From NCBI RefSeq assembly GCF_001676725.1, contig NZ_CP016172.1:310001-374000 (forward strand): a stretch of DNA of 64,000 bases. The letters are read 5' to 3'. This document shows, in pieces, positions 8,923 to 17,558 of this stretch; the stretch's first letter is position 1; each line of letters starts with the position of its first letter. The DNA is from Bordetella flabilis. GTDB taxonomy: Bacteria; Pseudomonadota; Gammaproteobacteria; Burkholderiales; Burkholderiaceae_B. A program made the translations under genes and the position numbers. Under the pieces are notes generated by a model, which had not been told where the DNA came from, made no database searches, and saw nothing but the letters and a program-made list of their open reading frames with translations.

Positions 8923-9899
8923 GGCTGCGCCTCGCTGGCCAGTTCCAGGGCCCGCTTGACGGTCCGCGCCAGCAACGGGACCTTGTAGCGGTTGTCGCGC
9001 AGGGGCTGGACGCCGGCAAGCGCCGCTTGTCCCGCTTCGTCGAACGCGGCATCGCCGGCGCTGCGGCCCGCCAGGCAGTCTTCGCTGGCGCGCATGCGCC
9101 ACGGCCGCGTGCCGACGCCGCCGCATGCGATGCGGGCCTCCATGATGATGCCGTCCACGATATGGAGCGCCACGGCTGCCGATACCAGTGCGTATTCGTA
9201 GGAGGCGCGGTCGCGCACTTTCAGGTAGCGCGCACGGCGGGCATGGGGGCCTCCGGGGACCCGGATCTCGGTGATCAGTTCGCCCGGCAGCAGCGTGTGT
9301 TCCAGGTGCGGCGTCGTTTCCGGAAGCCGGTACAGTTGCTCGACGGGGAAGCTGCGCGCTCCGCCCGGTCCCAATACGCGGACGGTGGCGTCCAGGGCTA
9401 CCAGCGAGACGGCCAGGTCGGAAGGATGCGTGGCGATGCAGGCCGCGCTGCCGCCCAACAGCGCATGGCCGGCGTGCAAGCCGTCGATGGCCGCGCAGCC
9501 GCTGCCCGGGAATCGCTTGTTGCAGGGCGCGTCCAGCATGCGGAAGTAGGGGCAACGCACGCGTTGCAGCAGATTGCCGCCCATGGACGCCATGTTGCGC
9601 AGTTGCGGCGAAGCGCCCTCGATCAGGGTCTCGGCCAGCAAGGGCTGGTGCTGGCGCGTCAAGGGGTGGGCGGCGGCGTCGGACATGCGCGTCAACGCGC
9701 CGATGACCAGTTCACCGTCTTCCTCCCGCACATAGTCCAGCGGGATGCCGTTGATGTCCACCAGCGCCTCGGGCCGCTCGACCTCTTCGCGCATCAGGTC
9801 CACGAGCGTGGTGCCGCCGGCGATGTAGCGTCCGCCGGCCCGCGCCATGGCGATGGCGTCGCGCTCGCTGCCGGCGCGTTGCAGTGTGAAGGGCAGCAT
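8919..9899 (-). CDS. paoB: Aldehyde oxidoreductase, FAD subunit with extra [4Fe-4S] site (PaoB/YagS type)
   Basis: This 326-residue subunit binds FAD and passes electrons from the iron-sulfur subunit to the acceptor. The FAD motif AGGTTLVDLM is near residue 35 and MASMGGNLLQRVRC near 105. The insertion CPYFRMLDAPCNKR...GSGC (from residue 115) is diagnostic of PaoB/YagS, where it binds an additional [4Fe-4S] cluster absent from ordinary xanthine dehydrogenases. The ATG at 9899 lies 2 bases after the paoA stop. The longer frame reaching 10070 overlaps paoA and is not used. The gene order 2Fe-2S, FAD, Mo on one strand is the standard paoABC order. Confidence 0.88.
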   Translation of the reverse strand: MLPFTLQRAGSERDAIAMARAGGRYIAGGTTLVDLMREEVERPEALVDINGIPLDYVREEDGELVIGALTRMSDAAAHPLTRQHQPLLAETLIEGASPQLRNMASMGGNLLQRVRCPYFRMLDAPCNKRFPGSGCAAIDGLHAGHALLGGSAACIATHPSDLAVSLVALDATVRVLGPGGARSFPVEQLYRLPETTPHLEHTLLPGELITEIRVPGGPHARRARYLKVRDRASYEYALVSAAVALHIVDGIIMEARIACGGVGTRPWRMRASEDCLAGRSAGDAAFDEAGQAALAGVQPLRDNRYKVPLLARTVKRALELASEAQP

Positions 9900-9901
9900 G
9901 G

Positions 9902-10426
9902 TCAGGCCTCCCTGGCGGCGTAGGCCACGGCCGCATTGATGCCGTGATACGCGGCGCAGCGGCAGATATTGCCGCTCATCCAGAACTGGATGTCCTCCGG
10001 CGTGGCGGCATGGCCTTCGGCGATGCACGCCACGCCGGACATGATCTGCCCCGCCGTGCAGTAGCCGCACTGGAAGGCATCATGCGCAATGAACGCCGCC
10101 TGCAGCGGATGCAATTGCCCGTCCTGGCTCAGTCCCTCGATGGTGGTGACCTTGGCGCCCTGGTGCAGGACGGCGAGCGCCAGGCAGGAAACGACGCGGC
10201 GGCCGTCGACCAGGACGGTACACGCGCCACAGGCGCCCTGGTTGCAGCCTTTCTTGGTGCCGGTCAGGTGCAGTTGCTCACGCAACAGGTCCAGCAAGGA
10301 CAGGCGCGGATCCACGGACAGCGTCGTGCCCGCGCCATTGACGGTCATGCTGACCGTCACGTTGGCGCCGGGTGCTGCCGGGGGCGAAACACGGGGGGTC
10401 GGGTCGGACAGGGTTTCCTGGTTCAT
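9902..10426 (-). CDS. paoA: Aldehyde oxidoreductase, 2x[2Fe-2S] subunit (PaoA/YagT type)
   Basis: This 174-residue iron-sulfur subunit is the first gene of the aldehyde oxidoreductase operon. The plant-type cluster is bound by GCNQGACGACTVLVDG plus a later Cys. The second, helical cluster is bound by CGYCTAGQ and the CRC near the C-terminus. Escherichia coli PaoA has a twin-arginine signal and works in the periplasm. The present protein begins MNQETLSDPTPRV and shows no RR motif, so this enzyme is predicted to stay in the cytoplasm, or the signal has been lost. A purine-rich GGAGGT lies just before the ATG on the coding strand. Confidence 0.88.
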   Translation of the reverse strand: MNQETLSDPTPRVSPPAAPGANVTVSMTVNGAGTTLSVDPRLSLLDLLREQLHLTGTKKGCNQGACGACTVLVDGRRVVSCLALAVLHQGAKVTTIEGLSQDGQLHPLQAAFIAHDAFQCGYCTAGQIMSGVACIAEGHAATPEDIQFWMSGNICRCAAYHGINAAVAYAAREA

Positions 10427-10724
10427 GCGCTACCTCCGGTGGTGGGTGGTGCCGGTGGGCCGTCGCAAGCGCTGCGGGATGGTCAATACACCATCGGGGC
10501 GAGGGCCGGAGCGAGGCATCGCGCGTATGCACGATGCCATCAAGCAAGCTAGAGCCCGCGCCGGGGAGCGTCAATGATGCGAACGGATGAGTACCGAACT
10601 AGGCCCCGTCCTTGTCCGCAGCCGACCGGGCTTGCCCGGGCCGGCCGTGCCGCCGTCGGCGGCGCATACAATCGGCGCGCTGTCCCGTTACGCGGGGCGG
10701 CGCCCCTCGTGTATCCGGACCGGT
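10427..10724. other. Divergent intergenic region paoA / yhhS-like gene
   Basis: These 298 bases separate the paoABC operon (leftward) from the MFS gene (rightward) and must hold both promoters. An in-frame GTG at 10587 would extend the MFS protein by 46 unusual residues and is not convincing. I see no obvious operator or hairpin. Confidence 0.4.
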
Positions 10725-11912
10725 ATGAACCCAAGCCCCAAACCCGACGTCGTCCGCCAGTTGCTGCCTTTTTCGCTGGCGGTGTTCTTCGGCTTTCTTT
10801 CGATCGGCATACCGCTTTCCGTATTGCCCGCGCAGGTGGGGCATGTCCTGGGGTACGGCAGCGTCATGGTCGGCTGCGTCGTCGGCGCGCAATCGCTGTC
10901 CACCCTGCTGACACGGCAGTACGCGGGCCGTCTCTGCGACACGCGCGGCCCCAAGTTCACCGCGGTCCTGGGCTTCGGCAGCGCGTCGGCGGCCGCGCTG
11001 CTGTATTTCGTCTCCGGCCTGGTCGTGCACGTGCCGCTGGCCAGCCTGCTGTTGCTGGTCGCCGGGCGCTTGCTGCTGGGATTGGGCGAAAGCCTGTTCA
11101 TTACTTCCCTGGCGACCTGGAGCATCGCGCGGGTGGGCGCCGCCCACGCGGGCCGCGCCATGGCCTGGCAAGGCATCGCCATGTACGGCGCCATGGCCTT
11201 CGGGGCGCCGGTGGGCAGCCTGTTGCTGCAGGCCGGTGGGTTCATCCTTGTCGCGGCCATCGCCATCGTGTGCCCGCTGGTGGGCGGCATCATGGCGACG
11301 CGCTGGACCGACGTGGCGCCGCCGCGCGGCAAGCGCGTGTCTTTCCTGCGCGTGGTGGGCGTCATCTGGCTGCCTGGCCTGGCGCTGGCCCTGGCCTCCG
11401 CCGGCTTCGGCACCATGGCAGCGTTCCTGCCGCCCCTCTACCTGGCGGGCGGATGGTCCAATCCGGGCGCCGCGCTGACCGCCTTCGGCGTGACCTATAT
11501 CGTGATGCGCCTGTTCTTCGCCGGAGTCCCCGACCGCGCCGGCGGCTACCGCGTGGCGGGGTTCTCGCTCATCGTCGAGGCGGTCGGGCAATTGCTGATC
11601 TGGCATGCCGACAGCGCCGCGACGGCGCTGCTGGGCGCGGCCGTGACGGGCGTGGGGTATTCCCTGGTATTTCCCTCATTGGGCGTCGAGGCGATGAAGC
11701 GGGTGGCGCCGGAGAACCGTGGCCTGGTCATCGGCGCCTACCTCGCGTGTTTCGACCTCGGCCTGGCCATGGCCGGTCCGGCCGCCGGCGTGGTGGCGCA
11801 GAACCTGGGCATCGCCTCGGCCTTCCTGGCCAGCACGGTGACGGCGTTGTGCGCGGCGGCGCTGGTCTGGTATGCGCGGTTTTCGCCCCGCTACAGCAGT
11901 CCGCGCGGCTAG
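10725..11912 (+). CDS. MFS transporter, YhhS family
   Basis: This is a 395-residue, 12-helix major facilitator protein of the inner membrane. The N-terminal FGFLSIGIPLSVLP, the loop TRQYAGRLCDTRGPK after helix 2, the LLLGLGESL helix 4 motif and the late GVGYSLVFPSLGVEA match the YhhS/YfcJ group. Members of that group are drug or sugar exporters of ill-defined substrate. The ATG at 10725 starts just before the first hydrophobic helix; the longer frame adds a Pro/Arg-rich leader unlike the family. The next gene is convergent, so the transporter is probably transcribed alone. Its position next to an aldehyde oxidoreductase does not reveal a substrate. Confidence 0.8.
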   Translation: MNPSPKPDVVRQLLPFSLAVFFGFLSIGIPLSVLPAQVGHVLGYGSVMVGCVVGAQSLSTLLTRQYAGRLCDTRGPKFTAVLGFGSASAAALLYFVSGLVVHVPLASLLLLVAGRLLLGLGESLFITSLATWSIARVGAAHAGRAMAWQGIAMYGAMAFGAPVGSLLLQAGGFILVAAIAIVCPLVGGIMATRWTDVAPPRGKRVSFLRVVGVIWLPGLALALASAGFGTMAAFLPPLYLAGGWSNPGAALTAFGVTYIVMRLFFAGVPDRAGGYRVAGFSLIVEAVGQLLIWHADSAATALLGAAVTGVGYSLVFPSLGVEAMKRVAPENRGLVIGAYLACFDLGLAMAGPAAGVVAQNLGIASAFLASTVTALCAAALVWYARFSPRYSSPRG

Positions 11913-11994
11913 GGGCCATTACGAACGCATCGTGCAAGGCGCCGCGCGCGCCCGCATGCGGCGTGGCGGCGCGCCGCTCCGGGCATGGACCGCC

Positions 11995-12324
11995 CTAGTC
12001 GACGATGAACAAGGTGGCGCCGTTCGCTGTCGATGAGCGATGCGCCTCGGCGGCGTCCGCTACCTGGTAGCTCATGCCGGGCCGCAGGGTGAATTGGCGA
12101 CCGTCCTCGAGCTCCGTCTCCAGCGTACCGGCCAGGCAAAGCAGGATATGCCCCTTGCTGCACCAGTGGTCCGCCAGATAGCCGGGCGTGTATTCGACCA
12201 TGCGCACGCGGATGTCGCCGAATTGCCGCGTGCGCCAATACGCCTTGCCGGTGGTTCCCGCGTGTTCGGTCGCTTCGATCGTCGACCAGTCCGTCGTGCC
12301 GAAGGGGATGTCGGAGAGCTTCAT
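11995..12324 (-). CDS. DHCW-motif cupin protein
   Basis: This is a 109-residue single-domain cupin. The motif DHWCSKGHILLCLAG near residue 52 names the family, and PGMSYQVAD...AHRSS forms the second half of the beta barrel. Start at MKLSDIPFG (12324); the open frame upstream is low-complexity. The biochemical role of DHCW cupins is not known, although the conserved His/Cys could bind a metal. It is convergent with the MFS gene and lies downstream of the 1085-residue unknown protein on the same strand, 187 bases away with a hairpin in between, so the two are probably separate units. Confidence 0.75.
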   Translation of the reverse strand: MKLSDIPFGTTDWSTIEATEHAGTTGKAYWRTRQFGDIRVRMVEYTPGYLADHWCSKGHILLCLAGTLETELEDGRQFTLRPGMSYQVADAAEAHRSSTANGATLFIVD

Positions 12325-12435
12325 CTGCGGGGCCTTTGTTGTCGGTGCGGTCGGTGGGCGGCAGGCGGGGCGGGGAATGAAGATCCCGGATACCGGCCGC
12401 CGCGCCGGAAGCCGGCTGCAGAGCCGCATTGTAGA

Positions 12436-12460
12436 GGCCGCCACGGCTTGAAAGGCGGCC
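12436..12460 (-). terminator. Hairpin downstream of the 1085-residue gene
   Basis: The arms GGCCGCC (12436-12442) and GGCGGCC (12454-12460) form a 7-pair stem with an 11-base loop, 50 bases after the stop of the large unknown gene. There is no T-run. It is a plausible weak terminator. Confidence 0.35.
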
Positions 12461-12511
12461 GAGGCTGGAGCCGGATGGTCCAATGGCCCTATGGCTCGAA
12501 GGCCAACGGCG

Positions 12512-15500
12512 CTACGCGCCTTCCATCGTGCTCTGCCCGGCTTCGCTATGCACTGCCGGCGCCGGCGCGGCCAGCCGATAGCGGACGTCCAGGGGTTCCG
12601 CCAGTCCCGTCATCGCGCCGTCCGTATCGAGGGCCACGCAGAAGGTGGCGTCGATGTGCGCCACGCTGCCGGACGGCGCCGCGCCCTCCGTGCCCATCGT
12701 GTCCGCCGCATCCTCCGCATCCGCCACGTCCTCAGCGTCCTCCGCGCCCGCCATGCCGACCGCGTCCTCTGATCCGCCTGGCACGCGATAGCGCAGGCGA
12801 AAGCGCAGATGGTAATCGCCCTCGGGCCAGCGTTGCAGGTGCACATGCATGCAGGCCGGCTCGACGGCAGCCCGCCCGCCGGCCTCGGCTGTTTGGAAGG
12901 CCGGCTCGTCCTGCTGCGCCAGCACGGTCACGAATGCATCGGCCGCACGCTGGCACATCAACGTCGTCAGCGCCTTCGCCGACCTGCCGGCCAGCCTGTG
13001 CAGCGCCTTTACCGCGGCGCCGGCCGCCGCCAGCCGCTCCTGGCCCGCCAGCAGTGGATCGAAGCCCGGATGATGCACCGTGCCGCCCTGGGCGCCGACG
13101 CCGTCCAGGGCCAGCGAAATGCCCGGCCGTCGCAGCGCATCCTGCGCGAAGGCTCCGGCCACCATGTACCATTGCTCGCCCTCGCCGGGAACGGGCAGGT
13201 TGACGGGCGTCCAGCGCACCGTACGGGCATCGGCCCGCGCCAGCAGGGCGGCCTCGAAACGCTGGTGATCGGCCGCGGACAATCGTGGCCGCGCCGTCTC
13301 CGTGGCGCAGCACCACTGCACGCCGAATTCGTTGGCGATCGCTTGCCATAGCGCGGGATGGTCGGGCAAGGCGTCATCGGCGGGCGCCGCCATGCCATCG
13401 GCGCGGGCCTGGCAGGCGTGTCGCAGGGAGTACACGACATAGCAGGCCATCTGCAGGACGACCAGCGTGCGCGTCAACCGCGCCGTATCGCGGCCGGAGA
13501 GATCGGCGGCGTATTGCGCCAGGGCCGGCACGAGCTGCCGCAGCGCCGCGCCCATCATGCCGGCGTGGCGGATGGCGTCGCGCAGCGCGGCCGCCGGCAT
13601 GGCGCCGCCTCGGCCATCCAGCACCTGGTCCACCCAGGCGTTGACCAGGGCCGTGCGGTCGTCGGTATCCATGGGATCGCCCAACAGGACGCGGGCCTGC
13701 ATGAAGTCCATCAACGTGTCGGCGATGTCGCGCAGCCGCGCGACGATATCGAACACGCTGGAACCGGGCGCGGCGACCGCGTCCAGCAATGCCGCCAACT
13801 GGCCACGCGCCGGGTCCGGCATGCCGCTGCGGCGGCGGATTTCCGCCATCAGCGCCGCCTTGTCCACCAGCACCGCGAAGGGCGCCACGGCGCCGGCCGC
13901 GGCGCGCAGGTTCCCCAGTTCCGCATCCGACAGTTGCCGCAGGCGGCCGGGCAGGTCTTCCGGCATGCCTGGATCGGACGTGCTTGCTGGCGGCATATCC
14001 GCTGCCTGCGTGCCGGCACTGGAGGTGGCCACTTCCTGTGTGCCGGCTTTCGAGGTGGCCACTTCCTCCGTGGCCACTTCCTGCATGCGCGCCTCCTGCA
14101 TGCCGCTGCCGGCGGGGTGCCCGAACAGCAGCTCGCGCGTGCGTGCCACGGCGTCCTGGACGGCCCCGTGCAGCGCCGCCGGCATGGGCGCCTGGAAGGC
14201 CGTGTCGACCTCCGCCAGCCGGGCCAGCGCCATGCCCACGCGCTTCATGCACACCGACGCCCCCGCGCGGTCCCCGCGTGCGATGGCATGGCGCAGGCTC
14301 TCCAGCGCGACGTCGACGGCCTTATGGTGGATGTCCAGCACGCCTTCGCATACCGCGCCCACGGATTGCCCCACGGTGGCTTGCAGGGGGAGCAGTTCAG
14401 GCAGGGAGTTCATCGAGCCCCGCAAAGAGGCCAATCCCCGCGCCGGCAGCTTCAGCAAGCCGGCGTGGCGCAGGGCGGCAGGCAGGTATTGCAGCGCCAG
14501 CGCCAGGGCTTCGTCACGCAGGTGTTCCCGCAAGGCGCCGGCCGTCGGAAAGCCGCCCGCCAGGGACAGCGCCTGGCGGTCCAGCATCGTGTACACGTCG
14601 CGTATGGCCGTGGCGATGGACCCTCCCAGCCGGTCGCTGTGGCGCACCGCTTCGGCGGCGCTGGCGGCCGCGCGCGCATCGCGGTGGTGCAGTTGGATGC
14701 GCAAGCCGGAGCGCCAGGAGGCCCACATCGCCTCGACGCCAGCCTGCTCCGTCCCGGCGGGCATGCCGCGCGTTTCGCCATCGCCGTCGTCATCGCCTTC
14801 GCCTTCGCCATCGCCGGCGATATTGACGTCGTCCACGTCCGTGTCGGCGACTGTCCGGCCCCGATCCCCGCCGCGCAGCTCGGCGGCCGGCGCCACGGTG
14901 GCTGCAGCCGGAACGCAGTCGATGGCGGACAGCGCCGGCCAGGCCTGTACGGCCAGTGCGCCCAGGTCTTCGTCGGGCAGGTCATCCAGCAGCAGATCCA
15001 GTACCTGCGCCGCCGGGCGCGCCGGGGATGCCAGCCACACCCCGATCGCATGCAATTGGGTCAGCGGCGCTGCCAGGGTGGCCGGATCCCGCTGTCCAGC
15101 GTGGGCCGCCTGCACCAGCATGCGGACGTGCCCGGAACCGATGCGCACGGCAAGCTCCCGCACCACGGCCCGCTCCATCGCGTCCAGGATGTCGCCGGCG
15201 GCGGGGCGCAGTTTGCAGGGCAAAGGCTGCACGAGTGCCTTGGTCCGCTGCGGACCGGATGACAGCTCGGAATACAGGATGGACAGCGCGCCCAGCTCCA
15301 TGTCGGCGGTGCACGCCGCCAGACCGGCGAGCAGCGCGGCGTGCGCCGCATCGGCATCATGCTGGGTCGGTGCCCGGCCCGGCCCGCGCGCGTCCATGCA
15401 CAAGGTCTTCAGGCATTTCGTGGCGGCGGCGGGAAGGCGTTGCTCCCGTTCGCGCGCGCACAGCAAGCCGGCCAGGTCGCGGAGGGACACGGCGATGCGG

Positions 15501-15769
15501 TGCGCGGCGCCGTCGTACGGGAGCGCCGCCTGGCGCTGCCCGCCGCCCAGGCAATACGACAACAGGCGACGCACGCCGCCGGCCGGGGCGGAGCCGTGGC
15601 GCGCCTGCGCGGCACGGGCGGGCGCGCCGGCTCGCGCCTCCCGCAACGCCGGTGCCGCGGCATCGCCATGATGCCCATGTGCCGGACGTCGCGCATGGGG
15701 AGCAGGCCCCGGCATGCCGGATGGATGCACCGCACCGATCGGCGTCGAGTCCTGTCGCGTCACGGGCAT
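12512..15769 (-). CDS. Large protein of unknown function (1085 residues)
   Basis: I do not recognise this protein. The frame is real by composition: balanced hydrophobic and acidic residues, and leucine-rich helical segments throughout. The first about 65 residues are Pro/Ala/His/Arg-rich and look disordered. There is an acidic Gly/Asp run near residues 306-330 (GEGEGDDDGDGE), a degenerate repeat of EVAT and KAGT units near 557-586, and an Ala/Glu/Asp run near 1003-1027. No membrane helix, signal peptide or known catalytic motif is visible. The start ATG at 15769 lacks a good Shine-Dalgarno sequence, and an internal Met at residue 19 is possible. A disordered N-terminus on a large helical body without a signal fits a type III or type VI effector, but that is only an inference. 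Confidence 0.7.
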   Translation of the reverse strand: MPVTRQDSTPIGAVHPSGMPGPAPHARRPAHGHHGDAAAPALREARAGAPARAAQARHGSAPAGGVRRLLSYCLGGGQRQAALPYDGAAHRIAVSLRDLAGLLCAREREQRLPAAATKCLKTLCMDARGPGRAPTQHDADAAHAALLAGLAACTADMELGALSILYSELSSGPQRTKALVQPLPCKLRPAAGDILDAMERAVVRELAVRIGSGHVRMLVQAAHAGQRDPATLAAPLTQLHAIGVWLASPARPAAQVLDLLLDDLPDEDLGALAVQAWPALSAIDCVPAAATVAPAAELRGGDRGRTVADTDVDDVNIAGDGEGEGDDDGDGETRGMPAGTEQAGVEAMWASWRSGLRIQLHHRDARAAASAAEAVRHSDRLGGSIATAIRDVYTMLDRQALSLAGGFPTAGALREHLRDEALALALQYLPAALRHAGLLKLPARGLASLRGSMNSLPELLPLQATVGQSVGAVCEGVLDIHHKAVDVALESLRHAIARGDRAGASVCMKRVGMALARLAEVDTAFQAPMPAALHGAVQDAVARTRELLFGHPAGSGMQEARMQEVATEEVATSKAGTQEVATSSAGTQAADMPPASTSDPGMPEDLPGRLRQLSDAELGNLRAAAGAVAPFAVLVDKAALMAEIRRRSGMPDPARGQLAALLDAVAAPGSSVFDIVARLRDIADTLMDFMQARVLLGDPMDTDDRTALVNAWVDQVLDGRGGAMPAAALRDAIRHAGMMGAALRQLVPALAQYAADLSGRDTARLTRTLVVLQMACYVVYSLRHACQARADGMAAPADDALPDHPALWQAIANEFGVQWCCATETARPRLSAADHQRFEAALLARADARTVRWTPVNLPVPGEGEQWYMVAGAFAQDALRRPGISLALDGVGAQGGTVHHPGFDPLLAGQERLAAAGAAVKALHRLAGRSAKALTTLMCQRAADAFVTVLAQQDEPAFQTAEAGGRAAVEPACMHVHLQRWPEGDYHLRFRLRYRVPGGSEDAVGMAGAEDAEDVADAEDAADTMGTEGAAPSGSVAHIDATFCVALDTDGAMTGLAEPLDVRYRLAAPAPAVHSEAGQSTMEGA

Positions 15770-15971
15770 TGGGATGTGATGGCGTAGGCGATGCGGAATG
15801 GCACGGGCGGCTCCCTGCCGTGTCGGAACGCGGATGAGTCCCCTATCCCGTGGATGTGTTCCCGCCCGGAACCAATAAGTTGAGTTGGCGTCGCGGGCGC
15901 GGCATTCCTGCGTGCCGCGTACCGCGTCGCCGCACGCGCGGCATCGCGCCCCACCCCGAGCCCCGCGCGCT

Positions 15972-17558
15972 TCAGTGCGCGTCGGCGGACGGCGCCTGCG
16001 GCGGCTGGACCTTGCGCATCAGCGGCACCAGGGCCGTGGCCCCGATGAAGCACGCCATGATGGCCAGGAAGGCATCGCCGTAGGCCTGGGTCTGTGCTTC
16101 CCGGTATGCCAACGACCACAGCCGGGCCAGGCCCACCGTGGCGGCATGATCGCCGGCCCAGTGGGCCGCCTGCGCCGTCACGCGGGCCAGCACGTCATTC
16201 ATGGCTTCGTTCGTCGCATTCAGGTGTTCCGCCAGCCGGTAGAAATGCAGGTTGGTGCGATCGTTCAACAGGGTCGCGCACACTGCGATGCCGATCGCAC
16301 CGCCCAGGTTGCGCATCAGGTTGAACAGCCCGGATGCCAGTTTCAGGCGCACCGGCGACAGGCTGCCCAGTGTCAGCGTGACGGTGGGGGCGACGGCAAA
16401 CTGCTGCGCCATGCCGCGGAAGGCCTGCGGCAGCAGCAGCTCCCCCGCGCCCCAGTCGTGCGTGATGGGCGCGAAGTTCCACATCGAAAAGGCGAAACAG
16501 GCCAGCCCGGCCATGAGCAGCCAGCGCAGGTCCACGCGGTTCGCCAGCATCGTGTACAGCGGAATCGACATGATCTGGAAGAGGCCGGTCGAAAAGATCG
16601 CCGTGCCGATCTGCAGGGCGCTGTAGCCGCGCACGTGGCCCAGGAAGAGCGGCGTCAGGTAGATCGTCGCGAAGATCCCGACCCCGCTGACAAAGGAGAA
16701 CAGGCAACCCAGCGCGAAGTTGCGATCCTTCAGCGCGCGCAGGTCGACGATCGGATGCGCATAGGTCAGCGAGCGCCAGACGAAGCCGATGCCGGCCAGC
16801 GCCGCCACCCATGCGGTGGCCAGGATGGTCGGGTCGTCCAGCCAGTCCCAGCGCGGGCCTTCCTCCAGCGTGTATTCCAGGCAGCCCAGGCTGAGCGCCA
16901 GCAGGACGATGCCCAGATAGTCGGCGCCGCGCAGCAGCGACGGGTCGGCACGGTCCACGCGCACGAACATGGGCACCATGATGGCGACGAACACGCCCGG
17001 CACCAGGTTCACGAAGAACAGCCAATGCCAGGAGTAGTGGTCCGTGATCCAGCCGCCCACCGTGGGCCCCAGGGTGGGGGCCAGCGAGGCCAGGCCGCCC
17101 ACCGTCGCCGCCGCCAGCACGCGCTGCGGACCGGCGAAAAAGGCGAAGGCCGTGGTGAATACCAGCGGAATCATGGAGCCGCCCAGGAAGCCTTGCAGGG
17201 CGCGGAACGCGATCATGCTTTCGATGTTCCAGGCCCAGCCGCACAGCAGGCTCGCCGCGGTGAAGCCGGCCGCCGAGGCGCAGAACAGCCAGCGGGTGGA
17301 CATGACCCGGGCCAGCCAGCCGGACAGCGGGATGACAATGATTTCCGCGATCAGGTAGGACGTCTGTACCCACACGGTTTCGTCGACGCCCGCCGACAGG
17401 CCGCCCCCGATGTCCTTGAGCGATGCCGATACGATCTGGATATCCAGCAAGGCGATGAACATGCCCAGGCACATGGTGGAGAAGGCAAAGACCTTCTCGC
17501 CGGTGCGCATCTCCGCGGGCGAGCGCAGCGCCCCGCCTGCGACGGCCGCGCCGCTCAT
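15972..17558 (-). CDS. emrB: EmrB/QacA-type MFS efflux pump
   Basis: This 528-residue inner-membrane drug:proton antiporter of the 14-helix DHA2 family works with the periplasmic adaptor encoded just upstream. Motifs are the first helix FSTMCLGMFIALLDIQIVSASL, the motif A-like loop after helix 2 (SGWLARVMSTRW) and GPTVGGWITDHYSWHWLFFVNL, which contains antiporter motif C. The ATG shares bases with the stop of emrA (ATGA). The operon is hxlR-emrA-emrB, so expression probably rises when the HxlR repressor is relieved. An outer-membrane TolC partner is not encoded here. EmrAB relatives export uncouplers, fatty acids and phenolics. Confidence 0.87.
   Translation of the reverse strand: MSGAAVAGGALRSPAEMRTGEKVFAFSTMCLGMFIALLDIQIVSASLKDIGGGLSAGVDETVWVQTSYLIAEIIVIPLSGWLARVMSTRWLFCASAAGFTAASLLCGWAWNIESMIAFRALQGFLGGSMIPLVFTTAFAFFAGPQRVLAAATVGGLASLAPTLGPTVGGWITDHYSWHWLFFVNLVPGVFVAIMVPMFVRVDRADPSLLRGADYLGIVLLALSLGCLEYTLEEGPRWDWLDDPTILATAWVAALAGIGFVWRSLTYAHPIVDLRALKDRNFALGCLFSFVSGVGIFATIYLTPLFLGHVRGYSALQIGTAIFSTGLFQIMSIPLYTMLANRVDLRWLLMAGLACFAFSMWNFAPITHDWGAGELLLPQAFRGMAQQFAVAPTVTLTLGSLSPVRLKLASGLFNLMRNLGGAIGIAVCATLLNDRTNLHFYRLAEHLNATNEAMNDVLARVTAQAAHWAGDHAATVGLARLWSLAYREAQTQAYGDAFLAIMACFIGATALVPLMRKVQPPQAPSADAH

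Noticed and set aside
7414..8988. 524-codon plus-strand frame opposite paoC
   Set aside because: It is an antisense shadow of a gene with clear molybdoenzyme motifs.
13358..15671. Long plus-strand open frames (634 and 734 codons) opposite the 1085-residue gene
   Set aside because: Their composition is Arg/Ala/Ser/His-rich without hydrophobic patterning, as expected from the antisense of a GC-rich gene.
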